Below, in pieces: positions 16,381-23,640 of a stretch of 64,000 bases of DNA. The DNA is from Desulfomicrobium sp. ZS1 (lineage in GTDB: Bacteria; Desulfobacterota; Desulfovibrionia; Desulfovibrionales; Desulfomicrobiaceae). Position 1 is the first letter of the stretch. Each line of letters begins with the position of its first letter. The notes beneath the pieces were generated by a model. It made no database searches and had not been told where the DNA came from. It saw nothing but the letters and a program-made list of their open reading frames with translations. The translations under genes were made by a program, and so were the position numbers. The stretch lies in the NCBI RefSeq assembly GCF_024204645.1, contig NZ_CP100351.1, positions 3,498,001 to 3,562,000 of the forward strand, written 5' to 3'.

Positions 16381-16409
16381 AAAGGAAAAGGGCGGCTTGC
16401 GGCCGCCCC
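16381..16409 (-). terminator. Terminator of the Bax-inhibitor-1 family gene
   Basis: GGGCGGC (16390-16396) and GCCGCCC (16402-16408) form a stem just after the stop codon of the minus-strand gene. On that strand it is followed by CTTTTCCTTT. Confidence 0.75.
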
Positions 16410-16412
16410 GGA

Positions 16413-17117
16413 TTAATTTCGGGAAGATCCGAAGAATCGCAGCAAAAAGAGAAACAGGTTGATGAAATCCAGGTACAGGGTCAGCGCGCCAAGGATGGTG
16501 CCGCGGCGGACGGCCACGGTGTCGTCCATGGGCGCGGATTCGCCCATCACTTTGAGCTTCTGGGTGTCGTAGGCGGTGAGGCCGGTGAAGATGAGCACGC
16601 CGATGCCGCTGATGACGAAATCAAGGGCGGAGCTGGCCATGAAGATGTTTACGATGGAGGCGATGATGATGCCGATGAGGCCCATGAACAAAAAGCTGCC
16701 CCAGCCGGTCAGGTCCTTTTTGGTGGTGGCGCCGTAGACGCTCATGGCCGCGAACATGCCGGTGCAGACGATGAAGGCCTTGAAGATGGAGGCTGCCGTG
16801 TAGACCATGAGAATGGACGACAGCGTGGCACCGTTCAAGGCACTGTAAAGCAGAAAAAGCCCCGTGGCGGTAAAGGCGGACATGCGATGCACGGCCCCGG
16901 ATATGGCCAGGACCAGGCCGAACTGGGCAATGATCAGGCCCCAGAAAATGATGGGGTTGGCAAAGATGGCCTGGGCAATGGCGGGCGTGGTGGCCACGGC
17001 ATAGGCAACCACGGCGGTCAGCCCCAGCCCCAGGCTCATCCAATTGTAGACCCCGCGCAGAAAAAGGTTGGTCGCCTGCACATCGGTGCGGGTCTGGGAA
17101 ACAGTCTGGAAATTCAT
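16413..17117 (-). CDS. Bax inhibitor-1/YccA family membrane protein
   Basis: A 234-residue protein with seven hydrophobic helices and the family landmarks FLRGVYNWMSLGLGLTAV at the N-terminus, NGATLSSI in the middle, GLTAYDTQKLK near residue 180 and an ending LFLFLLRFFG after LDFINL. Bacterial members (YbhL, YccA, BsYetJ) form pH-sensitive calcium leak channels or modulate FtsH. Length and topology are normal. It is a single gene with its own terminator. The start at 17117 follows GGAGGAAC on the minus strand. Confidence 0.93.
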   Translation of the reverse strand: MNFQTVSQTRTDVQATNLFLRGVYNWMSLGLGLTAVVAYAVATTPAIAQAIFANPIIFWGLIIAQFGLVLAISGAVHRMSAFTATGLFLLYSALNGATLSSILMVYTAASIFKAFIVCTGMFAAMSVYGATTKKDLTGWGSFLFMGLIGIIIASIVNIFMASSALDFVISGIGVLIFTGLTAYDTQKLKVMGESAPMDDTVAVRRGTILGALTLYLDFINLFLFLLRFFGSSRN

Positions 17118-17415
17118 TGTTCCTCCACGTTATTATTATGTTTTTTGCTATTGATGGGCTTTGGCAGAGCAGGATATTTTGAAATTTCAAGAGAGAGGCG
17201 CGTCCTGATGCCTTATAAACTAAAAATCAGCCCCTTCTGATTTAGGTCATCTGGGGCGCAAGTCAAGGATGGGCGGAGTCCGGCCCAAAAATGGGTCCGA
17301 ACTGACAAATTTTGTCAGCCTGGGCTTGCGTGCGTGCCGGTTTGCCTGTTCCGGCAGCCATTGCAACACACAAATTCCCTCCCCAACAAAAAAAGTCCCC
17401 CCCCGCACCATAGCG

Positions 17416-17514
17416 GTCATCCCCGCGAAGGCGGGGATCCATGCCTTTGCCAACCGGCTGAAAAAGATGGATTTCGCGCCATCGCCCGACATGGCCCGCC
17501 TTCGCGGGAATGAC
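17416..17514. repeat. Palindromic repeat pair, copy A (core CCCGCGAAGGCGGG)
   Basis: Two inverted copies of one unit: GTCATCCCCGCGAAGGCGGG followed by GATCCATGCCTTT at 17416-17448, and CCCGCCTTCGCGGGAATGAC at 17495-17514. The same unit pair recurs at 48193-48294 and 55139-55279. All copies are intergenic, as expected for REP/BIME or MITE-like elements. It lies in the 530-bp gap between the Bax-inhibitor gene and the pilin gene, where I see nothing else coding. Confidence 0.85.
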
Positions 17515-17649
17515 TTTGGGTCGGGTCGCCTAGCTGTTGCCCACGCCGTCTGGCAAAGACAAAACAAATAAAATGACAACTTGGCACGGATAGTGATAGT
17601 TGCCCCTCACAAGCATGGATATTTCAACCCAACTTTATTGGAGGATTGT

Positions 17650-18036
17650 ATGAACCGGTTCAGAAAGAATGAAAAAGGCTTTACCCTGGTCGAACTTTTG
17701 ATCGTCGTGGCGATCATCGGTATTTTGGCAGCGATCGCGATTCCGCAGTTTACGAAGTATAAGAAGGGCGCTGCTGAGAAGGCATGTGTTGCTTCCATTA
17801 AGACTTGTATTACGGAACTGTCGGCTCGCTATGCTGACAATAGCTCTGATGATGAATTTGACTGCCTTGTTGATGGGGATAATTCCACATTAACGGTGGA
17901 GATTACTGGCTCTGGAGAAATTAAGGATATTACTGCGGGTACGAAAATTGATAAGACTAAAACAAACAGTGGGTATACTCTTACTTTTGGATATGCGAAT
18001 GCAACTGGAATTATTGACTGCGAAGCAAGTAATTAA
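17650..18036 (+). CDS. Type IV pilin (PilA-like major pilin or pseudopilin)
   Basis: A 128-residue prepilin. After a short basic leader ending in EKG, the prepilin peptidase site is followed by FTLVELLIVVAIIGILAAIA, the canonical hydrophobic helix with Glu at position +5. The mature protein is about 120 residues, short, as in many deltaproteobacterial pilins. It has cysteines at KACVASIKTC and near the C-terminus (FDCL, IIDCEASN) that could form disulfides. The ATG at 17650 follows GGAGG. It is a single gene with its own terminator and lower GC than its neighbours, which suggests transfer. No other pilus gene is present in the window. Confidence 0.93.
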   Translation: MNRFRKNEKGFTLVELLIVVAIIGILAAIAIPQFTKYKKGAAEKACVASIKTCITELSARYADNSSDDEFDCLVDGDNSTLTVEITGSGEIKDITAGTKIDKTKTNSGYTLTFGYANATGIIDCEASN

Positions 18037-18053
18037 ATTATAATTTTTTGGAT

Positions 18054-18090
18054 ACTAAGCCCTTGTCATACTCGATGAGGGCTTAGTTTT
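18054..18090 (+). terminator. Terminator of the pilin gene
   Basis: ACTAAGCCCT (18054-18063) pairs perfectly with AGGGCTTAGT (18078-18087), followed by TTT. It begins 18 bp after the pilin stop. Confidence 0.8.
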
Positions 18091-18104
18091 GGTGAGAAGT
18101 GGGG

Positions 18105-18138
18105 AAAAGGGGTCAAGTCTCGCTTTGACTTTTGTCAA
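18105..18138 (+). repeat. RAYT-associated REP-like repeat, copy 1
   Basis: Begins AAAAGGGGTCAAGTCT and ends GACTTTTGTCAA. Internal GTCAA/TTGAC elements can form a small hairpin. Related copies stand at 18560, 19293 and, inverted, at 20317, around the transposase gene. Confidence 0.8.
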
Positions 18139-18242
18139 GCTTCTTTATCAACTTCTCAATTTTCTCGGCAACGATCTGAGAACGAAAATATCTTGGTTGA
18201 GGCGCTTGACGAGGTGGCGTTCGGGTAACATAAAGACTTTTA

Positions 18243-18268
18243 TTGGTTTGTGTGCAATGTGTACAAAT
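18243..18268 (+). promoter_or_regulatory. Conserved upstream block of antitoxin copy 1
   Basis: A 26-bp block (TTGGTTTGTGTGCAATG then TGTACAAAT) identical to 18714-18739 in front of antitoxin copy 2. It lies 17 bp before the antitoxin ATG, where toxin-antitoxin modules usually have their autoregulatory operator, and contains the palindromic TGTACA. The surrounding sequence has diverged more, so this block looks functionally kept. Confidence 0.5.
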
Positions 18269-18285
18269 TATTAAGGAGAGCAAAT

Positions 18286-18531
18286 ATGAGTACCGTCACC
18301 GCTCGCTTATCAGAGGAAACGGCTCTTAAACTCAGCCAACTAGCCCAAACCATAAACCGAAGTAAATCCTTCATTGTGGCCCAGGCGTTGGATCAATTTC
18401 TGGAAGAGCAGGCTTGGCAAGTCGCACAGATTCAAGAAAGCCTTGCCCAGGCCGATGCGGGAAAGTTTGCTTCGTCCCTCGAAGTCCAAGAGGCATTCGG
18501 CAAATGGGGGTTGAACGTTGAGTCTGACTAA
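18286..18531 (+). CDS. Ribbon-helix-helix antitoxin, copy 1 (orphan)
   Basis: An 81-residue protein beginning MSTVTARLSEETALKL, a ribbon-helix-helix (CopG/ParD-like) DNA-binding N-terminus, followed by a helical toxin-binding tail. Start ATG at 18286 after AAGGAGAG. It is about 90% identical to the protein at 18757-19002. Its toxin gene begins in the same overlapping position but is cut short after 14 codons (18518-18560), so this antitoxin has no intact partner of its own. It could still neutralise or regulate the second module. Confidence 0.85.
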   Translation: MSTVTARLSEETALKLSQLAQTINRSKSFIVAQALDQFLEEQAWQVAQIQESLAQADAGKFASSLEVQEAFGKWGLNVESD

Positions 18532-18685
18532 AGTTCGCTGGACCCGAAATGCCATCAAGAAAAAGGGGTCAAGTCTTCTTTTGACTTTTGTTAATTCAAC
18601 CTATCCGTTGGTGTCGAGTGTGAGACTCTGCGCAGTCGCTACCGCCCGTTCATATCGAAATATTCCGTCCGAAGCGCTTGACTAG
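18518..18685 (+). pseudogene. Truncated ParE-like toxin, copy 1
   Basis: Starting at TTG 18518, the first 14 codons encode MSLTKVRWTRNAIK, matching the intact toxin at 18989 with one change (T for A). The match stops where the REP-like repeat begins (18560). The frame then reads through the repeat and unrelated sequence to a stop at 18683-18685. About 78 residues of toxin are missing, so it cannot be functional. Confidence 0.85.
18560..18594 (+). repeat. RAYT-associated REP-like repeat, copy 2
   Basis: AAAAAGGGGTCAAGTCTTC then TTTTGACTTTTGTTAA. It forms the exact junction at which the first toxin gene loses similarity to the second. Confidence 0.85.
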
Positions 18686-18713
18686 GTTGCGGTCGAGTAA
18701 GATAAGATCATTG

Positions 18714-18739
18714 TTGGTTTGTGTGCAATGTGTACAAAT
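18714..18739 (+). promoter_or_regulatory. Conserved upstream block of antitoxin copy 2
   Basis: Identical over 26 bp to 18243-18268 and placed the same distance (17 bp) before the antitoxin start. Likely operator or promoter of the intact module. Confidence 0.5.
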
Positions 18740-18756
18740 CACTAAGGAGGGCAATT

Positions 18757-19002
18757 ATGAGCACAGTCACCGCTCGCTTGTCAGAGGAAACAGCTCTTAA
18801 ACTGAGCCAGTTAGCCCAAACAACAAACCGAAGTAAATCCTTCATTGTGGCCCAGGCATTGGAACATTTTCTTGATGAACAGGCTTGGCAAGTCGCACAG
18901 ATTCAAGAAAGCCTTGCCCAGGCCGATGAGGGAAAGTTTGCTTCCTCCATCGAGGTCCAAGAGGCATTCGGTAAATGGGGGTTGACCGTTGAGTCTGACT
19001 AA
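18757..19002 (+). CDS. Ribbon-helix-helix antitoxin, copy 2
   Basis: An 81-residue partner of the ParE-like toxin that follows with a 14-bp overlap. The N-terminal MSTVTARLSEETALKL is the DNA-binding ribbon and first helix; the helical remainder (FIVAQALEHFLDEQAW) should hold the toxin. Start ATG at 18757 after AAGGAGGG. Together with its toxin it forms a type II toxin-antitoxin module that normally represses its own promoter. This is the intact copy of a tandem duplication whose first copy is at 18286. Confidence 0.9.
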   Translation: MSTVTARLSEETALKLSQLAQTTNRSKSFIVAQALEHFLDEQAWQVAQIQESLAQADEGKFASSIEVQEAFGKWGLTVESD

Positions 19003-19267
19003 AGTTCGCTGGGCCCGAAATGCCATCAAAGATTTGGAAAGGATTCGGATCTTCCTGGAAGAAACAGCAGATTCGGAAGTGATGCTTTTCGAGGCTCAAA
19101 GAATTTGGGAAAGTTGTCAGCGGTTGAGACAATTTCCGGAAAGCGGACGACCAGGCCGGATAGCATTCACCCGCGAGGTTGTTGTTTCACCGTATGTGAT
19201 TCCGTATCGTGTCAAAAAAAGCGTCGTTGAAATACTGAATATTTTCCACTCTGCTCAGAAGCGTTAG
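18989..19267 (+). CDS. RelE/ParE-family toxin
   Basis: A 92-residue toxin: starts at TTG 18989 inside the antitoxin gene, as is common. It shows the ParE pattern KVRWARNAIKDLERIRIFL, then RLRQFPESGRPGR and a C-terminal VVSPYVIPYRVKKSVVEILNIFHSAQKR (strands of the RelE fold). Lack of the RelE catalytic set and the GRPGR element favour ParE-like (gyrase-directed) over RelE-like (mRNA-cutting) activity, but the sequence alone does not settle this. The next gene is the convergent RAYT. Confidence 0.9.
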   Translation: MSLTKVRWARNAIKDLERIRIFLEETADSEVMLFEAQRIWESCQRLRQFPESGRPGRIAFTREVVVSPYVIPYRVKKSVVEILNIFHSAQKR

Positions 19268-19292
19268 GGTCTCTGAACCACCACCTCCCGCC

Positions 19293-19327
19293 AAAAGGCG
19301 GTCAAACAGTCCTTTGGCTTTTGTCAA
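19293..19327 (+). repeat. RAYT-associated REP-like repeat, copy 3 (degenerate)
   Basis: AAAAGGCGGTCAAACAGT then CTTTGGCTTTTGTCAA. It overlaps the last codons of the minus-strand transposase gene and is more diverged than copies 1 and 2. Confidence 0.65.
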
Positions 19328-20285
19328 TCTCTTTGACGATCTTTTCAATTGTCTCGGCAATCCTCTGATCTTTTTGGATTTTCGTCTTTACCCGCGCGAT
19401 GGCGCTGGCGACTGTGCTGTACTTTTCGATTTCGAAATATTCCCCGATGTGCTTCAGGCTGTCTCCCCTGAGGGCTCGGGCGAGATAGATTGAGATGTCC
19501 CGGGGATTGTTGGTTATCCCACGCGCGGACGCGGCCAAGGCGTCTTCGGTGATTCCATAAGTTCGGCAGACAGTTTCCTTGATCGATTCCATCGTGACCG
19601 GCGTGAGTTGCTTTGATTCAGGAATTTCCGTGCTGAGTTTTGAGGCAAAGAAACGGTCTTTGATTTTCTGGACGAATTCTGCAGTGCCGAGGATAGCAGG
19701 CAGTTTCTTGAGCGAGAAAATCTTTTCGATCACTTCATCGTCATCTTGGGCCATGAAGCGGCGGTATTCGGTTCGCGCCTTGGCGGGGTCATCGGAAAAT
19801 TCCGAGAGCAACGGCTTGACGTGCAGCCATTTTGAGGCGTTCCCGCGCTGCAGATAGCCGTGGTGGCTGCTCCATGGATAATCCTCCAAGGTCTTGACCA
19901 GTCCGGCCTTCAGTGGGTTGTGGTGAATGTACCGTACCAACCCCTGGAAATATTCATCTTCGCCAACCAGAATGGCCTTGTATCTGCCTTTAAAAAGTTG
20001 CCCGTCCAGGCTGTGGCGCCGGTTGAACCACTGCGTGTAGACGCCTCCGAGATGCCGCATGGCGCGAGCCAGATTGCCTTCCGACGTTTGCAGCAGCAAG
20101 TGATAGTGGTTGGACATCAGGCAGTAAGCTGCGACGCCCACGCGGAACATCTCCGACGTGCTTTTGAGCAGGTCGATGAACGCCTTGTAATCTTGAGCGT
20201 CGCGGAAAATGTTCTCCCGCTGCCGTCCGCGGTTCATGACATGGTGCCATGCGCCATTGAATTCGATTCGGAGTGGTCGTGCCAT
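19302..20285 (-). CDS. REP-associated tyrosine transposase (RAYT, Y1/HUH)
   Basis: A 327-residue IS200/IS605-like single-strand transposase of the REP-associated class. It begins MARPLRIEFNGAWHHVMNRG, the standard RAYT N-terminus. The HUH motif is in MSNHYHLLL near residue 60 and the candidate catalytic tyrosine in RYIHHNPLKAG near residue 119. Residues about 215-320 form an extra C-terminal domain resembling the DnaA domain IV helix-turn-helix (YGITEDALAASARG), seen in some RAYTs. REP-like repeats flank it (18105, 18560, 19293 and inverted 20317). It is full length and probably active or recently so. Confidence 0.93.
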   Translation of the reverse strand: MARPLRIEFNGAWHHVMNRGRQRENIFRDAQDYKAFIDLLKSTSEMFRVGVAAYCLMSNHYHLLLQTSEGNLARAMRHLGGVYTQWFNRRHSLDGQLFKGRYKAILVGEDEYFQGLVRYIHHNPLKAGLVKTLEDYPWSSHHGYLQRGNASKWLHVKPLLSEFSDDPAKARTEYRRFMAQDDDEVIEKIFSLKKLPAILGTAEFVQKIKDRFFASKLSTEIPESKQLTPVTMESIKETVCRTYGITEDALAASARGITNNPRDISIYLARALRGDSLKHIGEYFEIEKYSTVASAIARVKTKIQKDQRIAETIEKIVKEIDKSQRTV

Positions 20286-20316
20286 GAGGGAGACGATATC
20301 AGCGCGGGCCTATTTA

Positions 20317-20341
20317 GTCAAAAGAAGATTTGACCCCTTTT
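20317..20341 (-). repeat. RAYT-associated REP-like repeat, copy 4 (inverted)
   Basis: On the minus strand it reads AAAAGGGGTCAAATCTTC then TTTTGAC. It lies 32 bp upstream of the transposase start, in the opposite orientation to copies 1-3, so the transposase is bracketed by inverted repeats. Confidence 0.8.
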
Positions 20342-20410
20342 GCTTTGTTGCGGCCATGTATTGTCATGACGTTGTCAGTACGTTATGTGGAGGGAAACTC
20401 AGGAGGAATT

Positions 20411-20689
20411 ATGGCAACTACGACTTTGCCTAAAACCGAAAGGATCGATGTGCGGGCCAGTATTCCCGTGAAGCAACTGCTGCAGGAGGCTGCCCAGGCC
20501 AGTCATAAGAGCGTGAGTGAATTTCTGTTGGAAGCGGGCGTCAATGCTGCAAGCCAGACTCTTTCCGATCGCCGCCATTTCGTGCTCGATGAGGCCGAGT
20601 GGGAAGCCTTCGAGCAGGCTCTCGACAGGCCGGTTCAGACCAAGTCACGGCTGCGCGGCCTCATCGTTAAAGCCGGGGTGCTCGGCTGA
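20411..20689 (+). CDS. DUF1778 (TacA-like) antitoxin
   Basis: A 92-residue protein with the DUF1778 pattern: an N-terminal RHH-like segment (ERIDVRASIPVKQLLQEAA), SVSEFLLEAGVNAA, and the tail RRHFVLDEAEWEAFEQALD that plugs the toxin. Start ATG at 20411 after AGGAGG. Its stop overlaps the next start (TGATG), the usual arrangement with a GNAT toxin. The pair forms a TacAT/AtaRT-type toxin-antitoxin module that should repress its own promoter. Confidence 0.93.
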   Translation: MATTTLPKTERIDVRASIPVKQLLQEAAQASHKSVSEFLLEAGVNAASQTLSDRRHFVLDEAEWEAFEQALDRPVQTKSRLRGLIVKAGVLG

Positions 20690-21186
20690 TGTTTGAACCC
20701 GTGCGCAAACTGCAATCCAGCGACGATGTCGACCGCTTTAACTGTGGTCAGCCAGCGCTGAATCAGTTTCTGCAACGGTATGCGCTGCTGAGTCAGAAGG
20801 CGGGCAGCGCGCAGACGTACGTGAGCAATGCACAGGGGCGCGTGGCCGGTTTCTATGCCCTTGTCGTTGGGAGCGTGTCGCATGCGAATGCGCCGGGCCG
20901 GATTTGTAAAGGGTTGGCCCGGCACCCCGTGCCGGTCATGATTCTGGCCAGGCTCGCGGTGGATGTAGAGTATCAGCGTAGAGGCCTGGGACGGGCGCTC
21001 CTCAAGGATGCCTTGCTGCGGACGTTGCAGGCTGCGGATATCGCGGGGATCAGGGCGATTCTTGTGCATGCCAAGGACGAGGAGGCCCGGGCATGGTATG
21101 CTTCCTGGGATTTTGAACCGAGCGTGACGGACCCGTATCATCTTTTTTTGCTTCTGAAGGATCTGAAGTCCACTCTTGATCGATAA
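20689..21186 (+). CDS. GNAT acetyltransferase toxin (TacT-like)
   Basis: A 165-residue GCN5-type acetyltransferase. It starts FEPVRKLQSSDDVDRFNCGQPALNQFL, typical of the TacT/AtaT group; the acetyl-CoA binding loop is YQRRGLGRALL near residue 92, and WYASWDFEPS near residue 144 holds the catalytic tyrosine. Such toxins acetylate the amino group of aminoacyl-tRNAs and stop translation. It overlaps the DUF1778 antitoxin by one base. It closes the mobile/toxin region; the next gene is core metabolism. Confidence 0.93.
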   Translation: MFEPVRKLQSSDDVDRFNCGQPALNQFLQRYALLSQKAGSAQTYVSNAQGRVAGFYALVVGSVSHANAPGRICKGLARHPVPVMILARLAVDVEYQRRGLGRALLKDALLRTLQAADIAGIRAILVHAKDEEARAWYASWDFEPSVTDPYHLFLLLKDLKSTLDR

Positions 21187-21199
21187 TCCCGCTCCGGGC

Positions 21200-21216
21200 A
21201 TGATGCGCCGCATCAT
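21200..21216. promoter_or_regulatory. Palindrome upstream of the acyl-CoA synthetase gene
   Basis: ATGATGCG-C-CGCATCAT is a perfect 8+8 inverted repeat ending 18 bp before the GTG start at 21235. It could be an operator. It has no T-run, so it is not a terminator. Confidence 0.35.
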
Positions 21217-21234
21217 CCCTTCCAAGGAGCGCTC

Positions 21235-23637
21235 GTGACCTCATCCGATTACATCGATTTTGCGGCCATCACGGCCCTGTTTCAGCATGCCTGCGACGAA
21301 TCCCGCAATTTCCTCTACGAATACGAAGTCTACACCCTGCTCTCCAGATCCGGGGCCGAGACGCCTCCGCGTTCCCATCTGATGGTGCGCGGGGCGCGGG
21401 TTTCTGATGAGGAGCTGGTGGGCATTCCTGGGGAACGGGCTGTGCTCAAGATTGTTTCTCCGACCATTGTGCATAAGACCGAGGTCGGCGGGGTGCGGAT
21501 CGTGGCCAAGACGCCCCAGAGCGTGCGATCGGCCCAGCGGCGCATGCTCTACGAGGTGCCGGAGAACTATGCTGCCTGGATCGAGCGCAACCCCGACGCC
21601 GCGCCGCCCTCCTACCGGAATCTCAGCGGGCAGGCATTGGTGGCGGCCATCAGCCGGGACGTGAAGGGCGTGCTGCAGGTGCAGTTCATGCCGCCGGATT
21701 CCGATACCTTTGGTCACGAGCTCATCGTGGGCCTGCGGCGCACCCGCGAGTTCGGCATGATCTTAAGCGCCGGTCTCGGCGGCACGGACACGGAGCTTTA
21801 CGCCCAGCGTTTCCGCAAGGGCCAGGCCATTGTGGCCGCGTCCACCCTCATGACCGACGGCCAGACATTTTTCGAACTTTTCCGCCAGACCATTTCCTAC
21901 AAGAAATTGGCCGGGTTGACCCGGGGGCAGCGCCGCATCGTCGCTGACGAGCAGCTCATCGAATGCTTCGAGAGTTTCGTGGCGATGGCCAATTTCTACT
22001 CGCCGGACAATCCGGACGCGCCCTTTGTCATCGAAGAACTGGAGGTCAATCCCTTTGCCTTCACCGATTATCTGATGGTGCCGCTTGACGGCATGTGCCG
22101 CTTTTCCCTGCCGGAAGATCGTCCTGTGGCGCGTCCCGTGGGCAAGATCCAAAACCTGCTGCACCCGCAGCGCATCGGCATCATCGGGGTTTCGGCCACG
22201 CGCAGGAATTTCGGACGCATTATTCTTGAGAACATCCTGGCTCAGGGCTTTGATCCGCAAAGCGTCACCATCCTGCGCGAGGGCGCCCCGGACAGAAGCG
22301 GCGTGCAGTGCGTGCCGGATCTGGCCGGGTTGCCGGACAAGCTCGATCTCTTGGTCGTGGCCGTGGGCGCGGCTCAGGTGCCGGATTTGGTGGAGGAGAT
22401 CATCAGCCGGGATGCGGCCCACGCGGTCATGCTCATCCCCGGCGGCATGGGTGAGACAAAGGATAGCCGCGAACGCGCCGCTCAGGTCGTGGCGCAGATC
22501 AATGCGGCCCACGGCAGGGGTGACGGCGGCCCGGTCTTTCTTGGCGCCAACTGCATGGGCGTGGTCTCCCGGCCCGGGCGCTACGACACGTGGTTCATCC
22601 CCGAGGAGAAGCTGCCGCGCGACCGGGGCAAGCCCTACCGCCGCGCGGCCCTGGTCAGCCAGAGCGGAGCCTTCATGCTGCACCGCAGCAGCCAGTGCCC
22701 GGAACTGGTCCCGGCCTACATGATCTCCATGGGCAACCAGACGGACCTGACCCTGGGCGACATGGTCAGTTATTTCAAGGATTCAAAACAGGTGGACGTC
22801 ATCGCGGTCTACGCCGAGGGCTTCAGCGACCTTGACGGGCTGGCCTTTTGCCGCGCCGTGCGCGAGGCCGTCATGGCGGGCAAGGAGGTGGTCTTCTACA
22901 AGGCGGGGCGCACGCCTGAAGGCAAGTCCGCCACCAGCGGCCACACCGCGTCCCTGGCCGGGGATTTCATGGTCTGCGAAAGTTGCGTGCGTCAGGCCGG
23001 GGCCATCGTGGCTCAGAATTTCAACCAGTTTCAGGATCTTTTTCTGCTGGCCGAAACCCTGCACGGCAAGAAAATCCGGGGCAACCGGCTGGCGGCGGTC
23101 AGCGGGGCTGGATTCGAGGCCGTGGGCATGGCCGATTCCATCCAGAGCGACGACTATTCCATGCAGCTTGCGCCCTTCGCCCCCGAAACAGTGGACAAGA
23201 TCGCCGCAGTGCTGCGCGAAAAACGCCTGGACGCACTGGTGGGCATCGTCAACCCTCTGGACATCAACCCGGCGGCCGATGACGACGCCCACGCCCGCAT
23301 CGCCGCCATCTTGGCCACCGACCCCGGCGTGGACGCGGTGGTCCTGGGCCTGGACCCGCTCTCCCCGGCCATGCACACCCTGGCCGAAACGGATGTTCCG
23401 GCCTTTGACCTGCACGCCGAGGGCAGCATCGCTCGCCTTCTGCCGCAAGTGGCCGTTCAGAGCGACAAGCCCATCATCGGCGTCATCGACGGCGGCCGCC
23501 TCTACGACCCCCTGCGCGACGCGCTCATGGCCGAGGGCGTGCCGATCTTCCCGGTCTGTGACCGGGCCGTGTCGGCCCTGGCCCAGTATATCCAGGCTCG
23601 GCTGTATGCCGATCTGCTGCGCGGCGGCCTTGGGTGA
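21235..23637 (+). CDS. Acetate/acyl-CoA synthetase, ADP-forming type (fused subunits)
   Basis: An 800-residue single-chain NDP-forming acyl-CoA synthetase. Residues about 20-270 form an ATP-grasp-like domain (VLKIVSPTIVHKTEVGGV, EELEVNPFAF). From about 300 there is a CoA-binding Rossmann domain (RIGIIGVSATRRNFGRIILEN), then succinyl-CoA-ligase-like domains with VSQSGAFMLH and SGHTASLAGD, the region that normally holds the phospho-histidine. The fused order beta-alpha is unusual but known. It interconverts acyl-CoA and acid plus ATP. Start GTG at 21235 after AAGGAGCG. It converges on the four-helix-bundle gene with 3 bp between the stops. Confidence 0.88.
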   Translation: MTSSDYIDFAAITALFQHACDESRNFLYEYEVYTLLSRSGAETPPRSHLMVRGARVSDEELVGIPGERAVLKIVSPTIVHKTEVGGVRIVAKTPQSVRSAQRRMLYEVPENYAAWIERNPDAAPPSYRNLSGQALVAAISRDVKGVLQVQFMPPDSDTFGHELIVGLRRTREFGMILSAGLGGTDTELYAQRFRKGQAIVAASTLMTDGQTFFELFRQTISYKKLAGLTRGQRRIVADEQLIECFESFVAMANFYSPDNPDAPFVIEELEVNPFAFTDYLMVPLDGMCRFSLPEDRPVARPVGKIQNLLHPQRIGIIGVSATRRNFGRIILENILAQGFDPQSVTILREGAPDRSGVQCVPDLAGLPDKLDLLVVAVGAAQVPDLVEEIISRDAAHAVMLIPGGMGETKDSRERAAQVVAQINAAHGRGDGGPVFLGANCMGVVSRPGRYDTWFIPEEKLPRDRGKPYRRAALVSQSGAFMLHRSSQCPELVPAYMISMGNQTDLTLGDMVSYFKDSKQVDVIAVYAEGFSDLDGLAFCRAVREAVMAGKEVVFYKAGRTPEGKSATSGHTASLAGDFMVCESCVRQAGAIVAQNFNQFQDLFLLAETLHGKKIRGNRLAAVSGAGFEAVGMADSIQSDDYSMQLAPFAPETVDKIAAVLREKRLDALVGIVNPLDINPAADDDAHARIAAILATDPGVDAVVLGLDPLSPAMHTLAETDVPAFDLHAEGSIARLLPQVAVQSDKPIIGVIDGGRLYDPLRDALMAEGVPIFPVCDRAVSALAQYIQARLYADLLRGGLG

Positions 23638-23640
23638 GAT

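Noticed and set aside
17581-17603. Sigma-54-like promoter before the pilin gene (TTGGCAC ... TTGC)
   Set aside because: The GG and GC elements are 19 bp apart instead of about 12, so the spacing rules it out.
17118-21234. CRISPR array or prophage in the repeat-rich region
   Set aside because: Repeats are few, irregularly spaced and hairpin-forming, and no Cas, integrase or phage structural gene is present; the RAYT and toxin-antitoxin genes explain the region.
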